DNA of 64,000 bases, from NCBI GenBank assembly GCA_028274465.1, contig CM051457.1:72638496-72702495 (forward strand), read 5' to 3'. Below, piece after piece: positions 20,327-30,818 of the stretch. How positions within the stretch are numbered: the first letter of the stretch is position 1; each line of letters starts with the position of its first letter. The notes under the pieces were generated by a model. It was not told the DNA's origin, did no database searches, and was given only the letters and a program-made list of their open reading frames with translations. The position numbers were made by a program, and so were the translations under genes. The stretch comes from Plantago ovata. Its lineage: Eukaryota > Streptophyta > Magnoliopsida > Lamiales > Plantaginaceae.

Positions 20327-21413
20327 TTAAAATAAAATTTGTCTAAATTAAATATGATATTTAAAATTATATATTAGAAGGAAAAATACAATTTTCTAGA
20401 AAATTTGGGAGTTTTATAAAATTAAATTCCAAAATAAAGTTGTTAGATTATTTTCTAATATTTAAATTTAAATTTAAATATTTTACATGCCAAATGTGGA
20501 GAATAAATCAAAATCTTGAATATTGGTAAATATATGTGATTTAAATCAAATATAAATCATATATGAATGGACCAATAGGAGTGCTCTATTTTCCTCTCAA
20601 ATATGGAAAGAGTTATCTTCCTCCACTATAAATAGAGGAGCCCTCATTCACTTCAAAAAACAACTAAAGCCACAAGGGAAGAGAAATAGCAAGACCAAAG
20701 AATTCTCTCAAGATCAAGCTTGGAGATTCAAGGAAGAATTAAAAAAGTTCATCAAAAAGTCGAAGAAAGAAAACGTTCGATCGAAGAGGAAGCCATTGCG
20801 CACTTGGAGAAACGTTATTGGGAAGATCAAACGCCGCGAAGGAAGATCAAAGCCCAAAATACCGAAGAAGTTCTTGGAGTTCTTCATCAAATTCAAGCCT
20901 AAAGCGACGTTTGATGCAAGGTCAAGCTAACAAGCCCTTGAAGAAACGTTATTGGAAGAACAAACTCTGCGAAGGAAGATTAAAATCCAAAGCCTTGAAG
21001 AATTTTCAACAAAGTTCTTGAAGTTCTTCATCAAATTCAAGTAAAAAGCATCGTTTGATTTAAGAATAAGCACAAAAGTCCTTGAAGAAACGTCCGTGAA
21101 GATCGTGATTCCTCTAATGAAGATCGAGACTCACAAATCCACTAAAATCCAAGACGGAGATTAAAGCATTCTTCGTGAAACCCATAAATCATTCAAGAGG
21201 TTCGTCATCGTTCGTCGCAAAAGTCATCAAGTTCAAAGATTTGATTCGAGATAAAGCTGTGAAGCCCTCGAATTGACGTTTTCTTAAAGTGAAGACTTTG
21301 AAGATTTAAGTTCGCCACTTTGAAAGCTAGAATCAGAGGATTAGTTAGAGATTGTACTCCAAATTCATTCAAGAAATAAATAAAAATCAATTTGTGCAAT
21401 TTTATTTGCTACA
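20327..21413 (+). repeat. 5' LTR of the gag-protease element
   Basis: AT-rich sequence with TATAAAT at 20627-20633, about 300 bp from the start, followed by GAGGAGCCCTC, a typical LTR promoter and leader. The 3' end is ...TTTGCTACA, seven bases before the primer site. The 5' end is set only by the change of composition near 20327; TAGTTAAAATA could be a worn TG start. It includes tandem repeats (20803-21100). Confidence 0.55.
20803..21100 (+). repeat. ~135-143-bp tandem repeats in LTR
   Basis: GAAACGTTATTGG-type words begin units near 20809 and 20943, and a third, more diverged unit (GAAACGTCCGTGAAG) begins near 21086. Each contains GTTCTTCATCAAATTCAAG or a close variant. The repeats lie downstream of the TATA box, so they would be in the transcript leader (R/U5). 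Confidence 0.65.
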
Positions 21414-21419
21414 AATTTT

Positions 21420-21435
21420 TGGCACGCTTAGTGGG
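21420..21435 (+). promoter_or_regulatory. Primer-binding site of the gag-protease element
   Basis: TGGCACGCTTAGTGGG follows the LTR end after a short spacer. It has the TGG start of a site complementary to a tRNA CCA end. Related dicot Ty3 elements use a very similar TGGCACGCC(C/T)AGTGGG site. I do not assign the tRNA. Confidence 0.6.
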
Positions 21436-21483
21436 ACATCTCTACCTCTCATCTCTAGTCATTGTCAAAGTTGAACGAGCAAA

Positions 21484-22731
21484 ATGGTGAACCGAAAAGG
21501 AGCCAAAACCACCTCAAATGTATCTGAAGATGTGAACTCAAAAGCTGATGATACTTTGGCCCCGCATCTACATGCCCCTGAAGCCGTCTTAAAAGCGCTT
21601 GGTACAAGTACCAATGGAAAGGATGGGGATGAAGCTTCTGTGAGCAGCGGATCTCGGTTGGGTTCTCCACGTAAGAAGGATACTGCCTTAGCAACTACAA
21701 ATATGATGGAAGAACGAATGGTAGCCCTAACCAAGGCCATGGACCGTCTCATGAAACACGCTGAGTACCAAGATTCAAAAATTGCCATGCTCATGGAGCG
21801 CGAGTCCAAGATTGAAAAGCTTTTAAGGAAGGAGACTGCTGAAACTAGCAAGGTTGGGGAAAAACATCATGAATGGTTCGAAGACCAAGATGCGTCGTAC
21901 AAACATCATCCAAATACGCAAATGAAGTCCACCTACGAAGAGGTGCCATTTTCTTCCGATGGGATGATTCCTGCTGATCGATTGAGAGAATTCATCATGG
22001 CAACTCTAAATGAAAGACTTGATAGGAAATCGAAATCATCCTTCACATACAGCAAGCCGTATACACGGAGGATCGATGGCTTGAGGATGCCAGTTGGATA
22101 TCAACCACCCAAGTTTCAACAGTTTGATGGCAAAGGGAATCCAAAGCAACACGTCGCACATTTTGTCGAGACATGCAATAATGCTGGGACTTTTGGCGAC
22201 CATCTTGTAAATCAATTTCTTCGCTCCCTCAAAGACAATGCATTCGATTGGTATACTGATTTGGAGGCTGGATCCATTGACACTTGGGAACAGTTGGAGC
22301 AAGAGTTCCTTAACCGCTTCTATAGCACAAGAAGAACCGTTAGCATGATCGAGCTAACCAACACCCGCCAATGGAAAGAAGAAGCAGTCATAGACTACAT
22401 CAATCGTTGGAGAAATTTGAGTCTCAATTGCAAAGACAAGTTGTCTGAGTCCTCGGCAATTGAAATGTGTATCCAAGGGATGCATTGGAGTCTCCGTTAT
22501 ATTCTTCAAGGTATCCAGCCACGGTCATTCGAAGAACTAGCTACTCGAGCACATGACATGAAATTGAGCATGTCTTCAAGTGGAGCCGACGGTCCTCCCG
22601 TATTCAAGGCAAATAGTGCTAAAGGGGGCATGTCTCCTTTTAGAGAAGTGATGGCCACAAATGTAAAAGATTCAAGAGCTCCAAAGGAAAAAGGCGCAAA
22701 GAAGGTAGTTCATACTAGCCATGTTCCATAA
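21484..22731 (+). CDS. Gag polyprotein part, Ty3 gag-protease element
   Basis: The frame gives 415 residues from [10 protein letters not shown], with the ATG 49 nt after the primer site. Residues 75-125 form a helical coiled coil ([19 protein letters not shown]). Residues 195-370 form the retrotransposon Gag capsid domain: [77 protein letters not shown]. The frame is long and open, so it decayed less than its neighbours. Its role would be to build the particle around element RNA. The Lys-rich C-terminus ([10 protein letters not shown]) may bind RNA. Confidence 0.8.
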   Translation: MVNRKGAKTTSNVSEDVNSKADDTLAPHLHAPEAVLKALGTSTNGKDGDEASVSSGSRLGSPRKKDTALATTNMMEERMVALTKAMDRLMKHAEYQDSKIAMLMERESKIEKLLRKETAETSKVGEKHHEWFEDQDASYKHHPNTQMKSTYEEVPFSSDGMIPADRLREFIMATLNERLDRKSKSSFTYSKPYTRRIDGLRMPVGYQPPKFQQFDGKGNPKQHVAHFVETCNNAGTFGDHLVNQFLRSLKDNAFDWYTDLEAGSIDTWEQLEQEFLNRFYSTRRTVSMIELTNTRQWKEEAVIDYINRWRNLSLNCKDKLSESSAIEMCIQGMHWSLRYILQGIQPRSFEELATRAHDMKLSMSSSGADGPPVFKANSAKGGMSPFREVMATNVKDSRAPKEKGAKKVVHTSHVP

Positions 22732-22755
22732 AACGAAGAACAAAGGAAATCAACA

Positions 22756-23754
22756 TTGGAAGAGATGATGGCAAAGCAATACCCATTCCTCGACTCTGAT
22801 GTCCCTGGAATATTTGATGATCTACTTGAGAGCGATTTGATCGAATTGCCTGAAATGAAAAGACCTGAAGAGGAAGGTCGTTTTGACGATCAAAGATACT
22901 GCAAATATCATCGCCTCATAGGTCACCCAATACAAGATTGCTTCATCTTCAAGGAGAAGGTGATGAAGTTGGCCCGAGAAGGTAAAATTTCACTAGATGA
23001 GGAAAGTGAAAATGTCAACACTACCTCATCTTTTGAAGTCCATGAAGACAAGGAAGAAACCACCAACCTCGCTTTGCTTGAAAATACTCCAAGCAACACA
23101 TATCCTTCAACCGTGGAAATGGAGCCTAATGTTGAACAATGTTTGTCAACCATCTCCTTCACCGATGAAGATCTTCTGCTAGGCTCTAAACCTCACAATC
23201 GACCATCGTTCGTGACTGGCTATGCTAAAGAGAAAAAAGTAAGGCGGATCTTGGTCGATGGTGGGTCTTCAATTAATCTCTTACCATTGTGTGTGATGAT
23301 AGAGATTGGGATACCAATGGACGAACTATCAAGCAGCCGCTTGATGATCCACGGCTTCAACCAAGGGGGGCAAAGAGAAATTGGAGTAGTGCGATTAGAG
23401 TTGAAAATTGGTGATATGTCATCAAAAGCACTCTTGCATGTCATTGATGCCAATACATCCTACAACATGCTTTTGGGAAGACCATGGATACATGGATATG
23501 GCGTCGTCCCATCAACCTTGCACCAATGCTTCCAATATTGTGAAAATGGAGTTGTAAAAAAGGTGCTCGCCGATGACAAACCGTTCACAGAAGTCGAGTC
23601 TTACTTCGCCGACGCCAAGTACTACATGGAGCGCAAGAAGAATGTGAATGAAGGACAATCACAATCTGATCTGATGATGAGCTTAAAGATGAAGCAATCA
23701 AGGAAAGCAAGAAGAAGTTATCTCCACATGATCACCGCGTCAATGATGGGTTAG
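22756..23754 (+). CDS. Zinc-finger-like and aspartic protease part
   Basis: The frame gives 332 residues. CKYHRLIGHPIQDCFIFKEK (about residues 49-68) is the C-X2-H-X4-H-X4-C zinc-knuckle variant of Tat-like gags. RRILVDGGSSINLLPLCVM (about 164-182) contains the protease motif DGGSS. GFNQGGQREIGVVRLEL, NTSYNMLLGRPWIHGYGVVP and STLHQCFQY follow, the standard layout of Ty3 retropepsins. The protease would mature Gag. RT does not follow, which is the main oddity of this element. Confidence 0.8.
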   Translation: MEEMMAKQYPFLDSDVPGIFDDLLESDLIELPEMKRPEEEGRFDDQRYCKYHRLIGHPIQDCFIFKEKVMKLAREGKISLDEESENVNTTSSFEVHEDKEETTNLALLENTPSNTYPSTVEMEPNVEQCLSTISFTDEDLLLGSKPHNRPSFVTGYAKEKKVRRILVDGGSSINLLPLCVMIEIGIPMDELSSSRLMIHGFNQGGQREIGVVRLELKIGDMSSKALLHVIDANTSYNMLLGRPWIHGYGVVPSTLHQCFQYCENGVVKKVLADDKPFTEVESYFADAKYYMERKKNVNEGQSQSDLMMSLKMKQSRKARRSYLHMITASMMG

Positions 23755-24480
23755 AGGGCTTACTCTACCTTTGACAAAACTTAGTCTCACCAGTCCAACC
23801 GTGTCACCAATTGATGGGTCTGCTTGTCAAGTTCAAGGAGATTCAACGGAAGTTGAGGTGAAAGTTCAACATTTTGGACCGAAAGCCTTCAAGCTTTTAA
23901 TGAAAGTTGGATACGATCCTAAGAATGGTTCTCCTTTGAAAGGACATGCATTGGGGTCAACTAGAAATGGCTCACATCAAGGTGGAAAAACTCGGGAAGG
24001 TCTTGGATTCACACGTACTAAGGCCGTAAGAATCACCATAAAATGAGCCACTTGTAACTATATTGGAGAGGGTGATGCTTGTCCAAATGCCTTTTTTCAA
24101 GAAGGTGATGAGCCGCAATGTGAGTCTGGCTTTAAAAGATTGGGATCAATAAGAAAATCCAACACCAAAGGGGGACCGATTAGAAAACCAGCACAACAAA
24201 GGCTGGGGCAATGAGAAAATCTGTGCACGAGAAGTTGGGACCGATCAAGTCAACATATGCGAAGAAAGTTAGCAAACCATGCACTTCAAAAAGACTTCGA
24301 AGTTTAATTCCATCTCGTATGGTCCGTATTGAAGATGTCAAAATCTCGTGTGGTGAAACCCTCAAGGCTAAGTGCGAGACAATTATCCATACAAGGGTTA
24401 AAGATGTTGATGAAGACGATGGCGAAAGTGTGGTGTCATCAAATAGCCCAAGAATTGACCATACCGATGAGCAATACTAG
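23755..24480 (+). pseudogene. Tail with G-patch-like stretch, no RT
   Basis: Open plus-strand stretches include FKLLMKVGYDPKNGSPLKG and GGKTREGLGFTRTKAVRI. The G-[YF]-x-P...GLGF pattern resembles the G-patch-like segment that follows the protease in related Ty3 polyproteins. A Lys/Ser-rich stretch follows up to about 24480. Nothing resembling RT motifs (FxDD, LPQG) is present. Broken. Confidence 0.5.
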
Positions 24481-24940
24481 CATCAATTATATTGTTAAAA
24501 AAAAAAATTGAAAAAAAGAAAAGAAAGAAAAAAAAAAAAGTGCCCTCAAAATAAACAGGGGTAAACAAAAAAAAAAGTTCCCTCAAAATAAACAGGGGTA
24601 CACAAAAAAAAAAAGCGTCCTCAAAATAAATATGGACACAAAACAAAAAAAAGAAAAGCTCCTGACCCACACGAGCATAAACTGTGTACGGTGACCACCA
24701 GTGGTAGTACAAGTGGCTAAACTGTTAACTCACCCCACTAAAGGAATTTGTAGTGGTTAAACTCTTAAACCCCACTAAGTCTATGGTGGTTAACAATAAA
24801 TACTCCTGGCCCGCATGAGTATAAACTGTGCACGGCACCCCTCCATTCCAACAAATGGAATTGATTTGAACTACGTTTTTGACTTGATCCTCTTACGGAG
24901 GTACGTAGGAAGCTTATATATTTTCTAAGTTCAGTCGAAG
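24481..24940 (+). repeat. 3' noncoding A-rich repeats and TACGTAGG motif
   Basis: Three units of about 38-40 bp (starting near 24540, 24578 and 24618) share CCTCAAAATAAA followed by a long A run. Two copies of a longer segment follow: ACACGAGCATAAACTGTG (near 24671) and GCATGAGTATAAACTGTG (near 24813). The stretch CTTGATCCTCTTACGGAGG, then TACGTAGGAAGC (about 24884-24914), is a conserved 3' motif of related dicot Ty3 elements as I remember them, with a small palindrome. No coding potential. Confidence 0.5.
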
Positions 24941-26639
24941 AATGTAAAATTTGTTTGTTTGTCTTGATGAAACATCTAGACAAATAAAATTGAGTTGAAA
25001 GCGAGCAATAATGGTGATAAAAATAAATCATTCTATTATTCATCTTTTGGAGCGATAAGCTATTACAAGAACAAGTAAAGAACAAACAATAGAAATGCAA
25101 AAGTTCTAATCACCATGCTTCTTCATATTGTGGTCTTCAAGTTGACTATGCAAGCCTTCATGTTGTTGGTCTTCTAACTGCCAAGATATGCTTCAAGTTA
25201 CTGGTCCAAGATTCAATTCGGAATTGGCTCCATGCCTTGCTTCTTCAAGTGGTCGCCTTCCCCGAGTTGATTCGCAAGTCAAGATTCCCATCTTCAAGTT
25301 GCGTCTAGACTCAACCAATCTGCATGTTCTTGCCCATCAATGTGCACCTCAAGCCTCCAAATTGATGATTCCTAGATCGTCACTTGCAGCTACCGTCTTC
25401 AAGTCAATGTTTCATGGTTTAGAGTTGAAAGTTCAAACTTCTTGTGTCCCAAATCAGCTGCAAAAAGTCTTCAAGTACTCCGATGTAGATCGCCAAATTG
25501 CATCTGCATATTCCCTTGAACAAATCATGTTAGCTGCTTGATGCAACATTGAAGATGAATCAACATTACATTGCTTAGCGTACTCCAAGTCTCTAACTCG
25601 CCGCGCCAACAATCAAGTTTGCCTGTTGTTCGCACCATGAATCTGCAAATGCTACTGAGCCGTAGAACATTGTAGTCGCGGACCAAAACTCACTGCTCCA
25701 CATGCTCATGAACTTCAAACCTTCGTTGCGGCCAAGTTCCTGAACTCCAAAATGAAGAAATGATCACTAGGCTCTGTTGCTAAAGCAAATTACACCGCCA
25801 CAGGCTCCTCAAGTAAGTTCCTCTTGCTGTCCATTCTCCAACGAGTCATCATATTGAGCTTCGATTGTCCATCCTGTAGCTCGAACAGGCCGTCTCGTTG
25901 CTATCACAGACTCCCGGCTCCAGATACAGACCTCACACATGACTGCTACAGTTTAGAATCTTGCTGTTGTAAGCTTCTTGTTGATGTTGTCATTGATCCT
26001 TGCTGCTCCAATCTGCCTTCAAATATGCCGCTGCTCCTAAATTGTAGCCGCATACCTCCGCTCCAGATAAGTTGCTGCAACGGCCACAAACTCAAGGACG
26101 TTGTAGATGCCATACTTCATACTTGTGCTAAAAGGAGTGAAACTTGAATGCTGCGGTCCAATATCTTGGACCGGGCTGTGAACATGACATTCAACTAGAC
26201 TCCTTCAGATCTCCGCTTGCTAGCACGAACACACCATGCCACAGTAATTGTGCATTTGCAAATTCAGAAAATTCCATGTCGAGACCAACCAAAGCTTCCA
26301 TCGATTGACTTCTCCTGCTGTTATTTGATGCCCATTTGCTGAAGTATAACCACATTCTTGCCGCTAGCATGAAATACGTCTCCAAAGTTGCCTCGGCTGC
26401 AAAAATTAAAGATACCACAACTTGATCTTCAAAGTCATTGGTGCTGCTCCGATTCTGGCGCTCCTAACTTCTAGCTGCAGTTCTTCACTCCGGATAAAGA
26501 GTTGTATACGATTGCAAGCGACAAATCCACAAATGGGAAGCAAAGGTTTGTTGAGAACATCCTGATCACCAAAAGCAGAGTCATAAGTGAAAGAGAACAT
26601 TAAGAAAAGAAAAGAAAAGGATGTAAATTATTTAGTATT
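24941..26639. other. Unclassified noncoding stretch
   Basis: There is no gene I can support. CTTCAAG(T) words recur many times between 25130 and 25500, and TTGCTGC/GCTGCTCC words between 25960 and 26520, giving a loose repetitive texture. The short open stretches (for example 25188-25541) have no domain-like pattern. It may be the 3' region of the gag-protease element, or unrelated sequence between it and the Copia LTR fragment. An AAGAAAAG run lies at about 26602-26618. Confidence 0.4.
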
Positions 26640-27560
26640 TAGTGGCTCAATTAATGATTTGGAATTATTAATTGAATTGGCTAATTAATTGTATTTTATG
26701 TAAATACAATTAAATTAAAGATTATATTTTAGAAATATAATAGAGGTTTGATTTAAAATGATATGTTAATTTAGAATTAATATATGCACATGGACAAAAT
26801 CTACTTGGACTTTGAATTGCCTTAGAACTATAAGTGGGTCCCAAAATCGGGACCCACATATCTCCCTTAGGACAGGCACGCGCGCGCAGGAGCTGGAGTA
26901 GGGGAAGGAGTTCGACTCCTTCCTCTATTAGAAGTCCAAGGGATAAGTTAGATTTTCCTGATTGAGTTTTAATTTGATTGGGAATGAATCTAGACTTGAA
27001 ATTGGTTTCCTAGTGCGATAAGAATTAGATTCTTATTCCTTTACGAAGTCTAATTGCTTATACTTTAGGCTTCTATTGACTACTATATAAGTAAGTCATT
27101 AGAGAGCTTTTTCAGTATCAAATTCTTAGAGAATTATTCTACCTTTCTTAGAGAAAACAAAAACTCTCCCCCTCCTCTATAAGCCACAAGCGCGCCACCC
27201 CTCTTGGTGGAGGAAAATCGCCGCCCCATCTTCTTGGACACACAAAGAATATCCTAGCATTCTTCCGATAGGCTGTTCATCCGTGGATACCAAGGTTGAG
27301 GTTCTAGGAGCTGGAAACTAACTCTTATTGTCTTGCCGATAATCAGAGTATTGCAGATATCTTCGACTTCGACGAAGGAGAAGATACACCGGATTATTAC
27401 GAAGACATGGAAGCTGTGCTTGCTTTGGAAGTAAGGTTAGTCTTCTAATTGACGTGTTTAAATATATACGGCATATACATAATCAATTAACCTGTATGTT
27501 AAGAAAATTTTGAAATTCCGCTGCGTACCCTAGGCGTAACTCTGACTGTATTTTCTTACA
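26640..27560 (+). repeat. 5' LTR fragment of Copia element
   Basis: This is collinear with the later part of the complete LTRs at 34919-36784 and 57022-59093 (reverse). TATATAA at 27084-27090 is the promoter box. The end ...TATTTTCTTACA is followed immediately by the primer site. A conserved segment near 27360-27430 contains the palindrome CTTCGACGAAG and reads like acidic coding sequence in all copies, though it lies in the LTR. Confidence 0.8.
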
Positions 27561-27561
27561 G

Positions 27562-27574
27562 TGGTATCAGAGCC
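27562..27574 (+). promoter_or_regulatory. Primer-binding site (initiator Met tRNA type)
   Basis: TGGTATCAGAGCC begins one base after the LTR end TTACA and is an exact match to the usual initiator-methionine tRNA complement of plant Copia elements. Confidence 0.9.
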
Positions 27575-27740
27575 AGGTTAATTGATTGCGTATATACGTA
27601 TATATATTGTATGCTTTTGTAGTTTATGTGGATGCAATTGATTCTATGATTAATTCGATTTTCAAAAGTTTTGTTTTTTATATAAATTTAGAATTTATAA
27701 TTTTTCAAAAAAAAAAATTAAATATATATATATATATCGA

Positions 27741-27880
27741 CCGGCCGCCTGCGTAACGCAGGCGGCGGGCGCCCCGCGCCTGCGTGCCACAGGCACCCGG
27801 GTGCCTGCGGGACACAGGCGCCGGGTGCCTACGGACGCGGCGCCCGCGACCGCAGGCACGGTAGGGGACGGGACTAGGTC
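27741..27880 (+). repeat. GC-rich palindromic block in Copia leader
   Basis: About 140 bp of GC-rich sequence lies in an otherwise AT-rich leader. It begins with a perfect 23-nt palindrome with a single central base (27744-27766; arms GCCGCCTGCGT and ACGCAGGCGGC). GCCTGCG/ACAGGC/GGGTGCCT words follow in both orientations. It would fold strongly in RNA. It lies about 190 nt after the primer site. Confidence 0.65.
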
Positions 27881-28380
27881 CTGTCCCGTATTTTAATATA
27901 TATATATTTTTCGGGTTGGACCCAAAATCGAACTTTTGAAAATTTTGAGGATTGAATTTTATATTTGGAATATAAATATGATTTAATTGTAATTGTTTTT
28001 AACTAGAGGGGTTAAATTTAATTAGTATAAAGTTAAAGGGCTTCTTTGTAATTTATCAATTTATTGTTTATTGCAAATTAGCCCTTCTACTTTTGAATTT
28101 TAGATTTAACACCTCCAAGGTTTCGAAAATTACAATTAATTCCTTCGGGTTTTCGAAAATTGCTACCTGGTCAATAGAATTTTCGATTTTTCAATCTAGT
28201 CCAAATTTTCAATTATTTCATAGAAATTATAAGTATGGGATTATAATTTTCATAATGAAATTATGAAGTCATTTGGCATCCACATAGGCTACTACTTGTT
28301 TGTTTGCTCGATATGCTATTGTTTGACAATGCATGTTTAAATACCATGTATTTTACTTTCCGTTCGACCGCTATGCATGC

Positions 28381-28534
28381 GAGGGTAGGCGGCGCCCTCT
28401 TATTTGTCGGACCGCATATTTTATGTATGGGTAGGCGGCACCCATTATGTGCTTGACCGCGTTTAGAACTAGAATGGATAGGCGGCATCCATTACGTGTA
28501 GACCGCTCATGCATGATGGGTAGGCGGCGCCCTT
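28381..28534 (+). repeat. Four hairpins with constant AGGCGGC loop, Copia leader
   Basis: Units: GAGGGT/GCCCTC (28381-28399), ATGGGT/ACCCAT (28427-28445), ATGGAT/ATCCAT (28474-28492) and ATGGGT/GCCCTT (28516-28534). Each flanks the same 7-nt loop AGGCGGC. Stem changes in units 1-3 are compensatory; unit 4 has one mismatch. GACCGC follows units 1-3 at 28410-28415, 28455-28460 and 28501-28506, and its CCGC could pair with GCGG of a loop. The same array appears in the other copy at 63898-64000 (minus). It lies between primer site and gag. Confidence 0.8.
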
Positions 28535-29054
28535 ATTTGTTTGTAGATGACTGATAACAACCCTCAAGCTACAAGCCCCAACCAATATAAGTGCAGAAAT
28601 ATATATATGTATGTATTTCTGAGATGCTTTCCATAGGGTGCTTTAATTCTGAACTTTCATTGCGTTTTCCGGTATTGGCGACCTCGTCTTACAGACTCGC
28701 AGTGATCGTCAGATTAGAGTAAGCCTGTGGTTATAACTTACTGCATATTGTATCTAGCGACCTCGATAGGTACAATATGTAGAGCATCGGGTTAAATTAG
28801 ATTTAACACCCAAGAGTTGTGTGACGCAATTGGATAGTCCTACCGGTCATATTATGCTATGCGGCCAGCCCCCGTTGGAGTATAGCATAGTATGGATTTG
28901 GATCTTGGCCATTACCCGTATGTTTATTTTGGGGGAAATCATATGTGAAAATAGTGGGAGCTAAACAGCTAAAGGACCTTGTTGTTTAGTTATGTTGACT
29001 GTGTATTTAGAAATAGTATTTCAATAGTTGATTTATTATTTTCGTTCTATACTA

Positions 29055-29900
29055 TGTCTCCTAAGAAAAACCGAAATGGCGAGTATCTCGCTCCGTGCTG
29101 TCTTAGAGAAGTAAATTTTGACCGAACCAAACTTCCTAGATTGGATCAGGAATATACGTTTGGTGCTGAGGTACGAAAGGATTGAGTACGTCTTGGACGA
29201 GGCTAATCTCGTGTGTCCCGAGAATCAGACTGCCGATCAAGTTGTTGATTTGGAATCAAGCCAACAAGGCAAAGTTTGATAAGCATCATGACGATGCTAT
29301 ATCCGCACAGTGTAGTATGCTGGCGGCAATGAGCAATGAGCTGCAGAGACAACATGAAAGCATCTTGCCGTATGAGATGTTGAAGCATCTTGAGTTGCTC
29401 TTTAAGACGACAACAAGAAGTGTTGAATTTGATTTGATCAAAGAGATACACAGATGCAAGCTCAATGAAGGAGGAAACATGTCTGAACATGTTCTCAAGA
29501 TGAGAATAAGATCATGGTGATCTTTGTCCTTCAATCATTGCCGAGTTCGTATTCGCAGTTCATCATTAACTACACGATGAATGCGAAGGACGTAACACTG
29601 CCCGAACTCCATAATCTGCTGAAGACATATGATCAAACTCTTCCTAAGAAGGAGAAATCGATCATGTATGTTGGGCAACCGTCTAACCCAAACCCGAGAA
29701 ACAAAGGTGCTAAGGGTAAGGGAAAGTCGGGAGCCAAGGCTAACACTTCGACTGATAAGCCTAAGCGTCTGAACCAGAAAAGGAAGTTCAAGAGAAGCAG
29801 ACGGTACACACAGATGAATGCGTTTTCTGTAAACAGAAAGGGCATTGGAAGAAAGATTGCCCTAAGCTAAGGGCAGATCAAGCTAAGAAGCCGTCGACTT
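29055..29900 (+). pseudogene. Gag relic, Copia element
   Basis: Plus-strand pieces match the gag of the minus copy at 62520-63340: MLAAMSNELQRQHESILPYE, FKTTTRSVEFDLIKEIHRCK, VIFVLQSLPSSYSQFIINYT and a Lys/Gly-rich linker (GAKGKGKSGAKANTS). A zinc knuckle C-VF-C-KQKG-H-WKKD-C lies at about 29820-29865. Gag would package element RNA. Broken in several places. Confidence 0.75.
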
Positions 29901-30440
29901 CTAGCTCAGGTATGTTTGTTATTGAAATGAACATGACTACTTTTGACTCCAATGGTTGGGTATTAGATACAGCCTGTGGCTCGCACATTTTTAATAATGT
30001 GCAGGGGCTCATTAAACACAGGCTAGTCAAGCAAGGTGAAATCGACTTGCATTGGGAACGGCAATCCAGTTGAAGCCAAACGCGTTGGACGTTGCAAGAT
30101 AGATTTAACTTCAGGACAATGTTTAGAACTTGATAACGTTTATTTTGTTCCATCCATTGTCAGAGATATTATTTCCATTCCTTTGTTAGACAATATGGAT
30201 TTTTCATTTCGATTTACGAATAATACTTGTTATTTTTCAATGAATGACTAGTATTATGGAAAAGCTCGCCTAGTGAATGGTTTATATATTTTGCAAAGTA
30301 GTCTACCTTTATTTTTCAAATACATAACAAACAACCGTCTTCAAGTAGGAAGAATAATCCATCTTATCTATGGCATTGTCGGCTAGGCCATATTAATGAA
30401 ACACGGATTCAAAGACTAAGGAAGTTGGATTACTTAGAAC
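29901..30440 (+). pseudogene. Protease and GAG-pre-integrase relic, Copia element
   Basis: NGWVLDTACGSHIFNNVQG has the D-T-A active-site variant shared with the second copy of this family. CKIDLTSGQCLELDNVYFVP and IVRDIISIPLLDNMDFSFRF are the C-terminal protease part. Then YLWHCRLGHINETRIQRLRK is the GAG-pre-integrase zinc region (H..H), followed by the cysteine pair near 30470. Confidence 0.75.
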
Positions 30441-30818
30441 CATTTGATTTTGAATCATATGGTACATGCGAACCATGCGCGTGGGGGTTATCCTTACTTC
30501 GTTACCTGTACTGACGATTTCTCAAGGTATGGATATATTTATCTTATGAAGAATAAATCCGAGACCTTTGGGAAATTCAAGGAGTTTAGGAATGAGGTCG
30601 AGAATGAATTGAACCCAAGGATAGTCACTCTTCGATCAGATCAAGGAGGTGAATACCTTAGTGAAGAATTTATCGACTACTTGAAGAAAAATGGAATTCA
30701 ATCGCAATGGACTCCTCCTGGAACACCACAGTTAAATGGTGTATCTGAGAGAAGGAATCGAACCCTGTTGGACATGGTGAGATCAATGATTGGATTCTCG
30801 ACTCTTCCAAAATATCTG

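Larger units (their letters stand above)
20327..24940 (+). mobile_element. Gag-protease-only Ty3-gypsy element
   Basis: An LTR (20327-21413), a primer site (21420-21435), a gag frame, a protease frame and a G-patch-like tail are followed by A-rich noncoding repeats. There is no reverse transcriptase, RNase H or integrase, so it would need enzymes supplied in trans. The gag resembles the widespread dicot family with a [18 protein letters not shown] block, often annotated simply as Ty3-gypsy retrotransposon protein and close to Tat. I cannot find its 3' LTR, so the right end is approximate. Confidence 0.65.

Noticed and set aside
25188-26147. Possible host exons (117- and 107-residue frames)
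   Set aside because: Sequence is dominated by recurrent CTTCAAG and GCTGC words; no domain, splice pattern or start context that I would trust.
27360-27430. Acidic peptide-like open stretch in the Copia LTR
   Set aside because: It is present in every LTR copy but lacks a consistent start and changes frame between copies; kept only as a note under the LTR.
28381-28534. CRISPR-like array
   Set aside because: Repeat period is only about 45 bp with hairpins of 19 nt, spacers are related to each other, and the setting is a plant retroelement leader.
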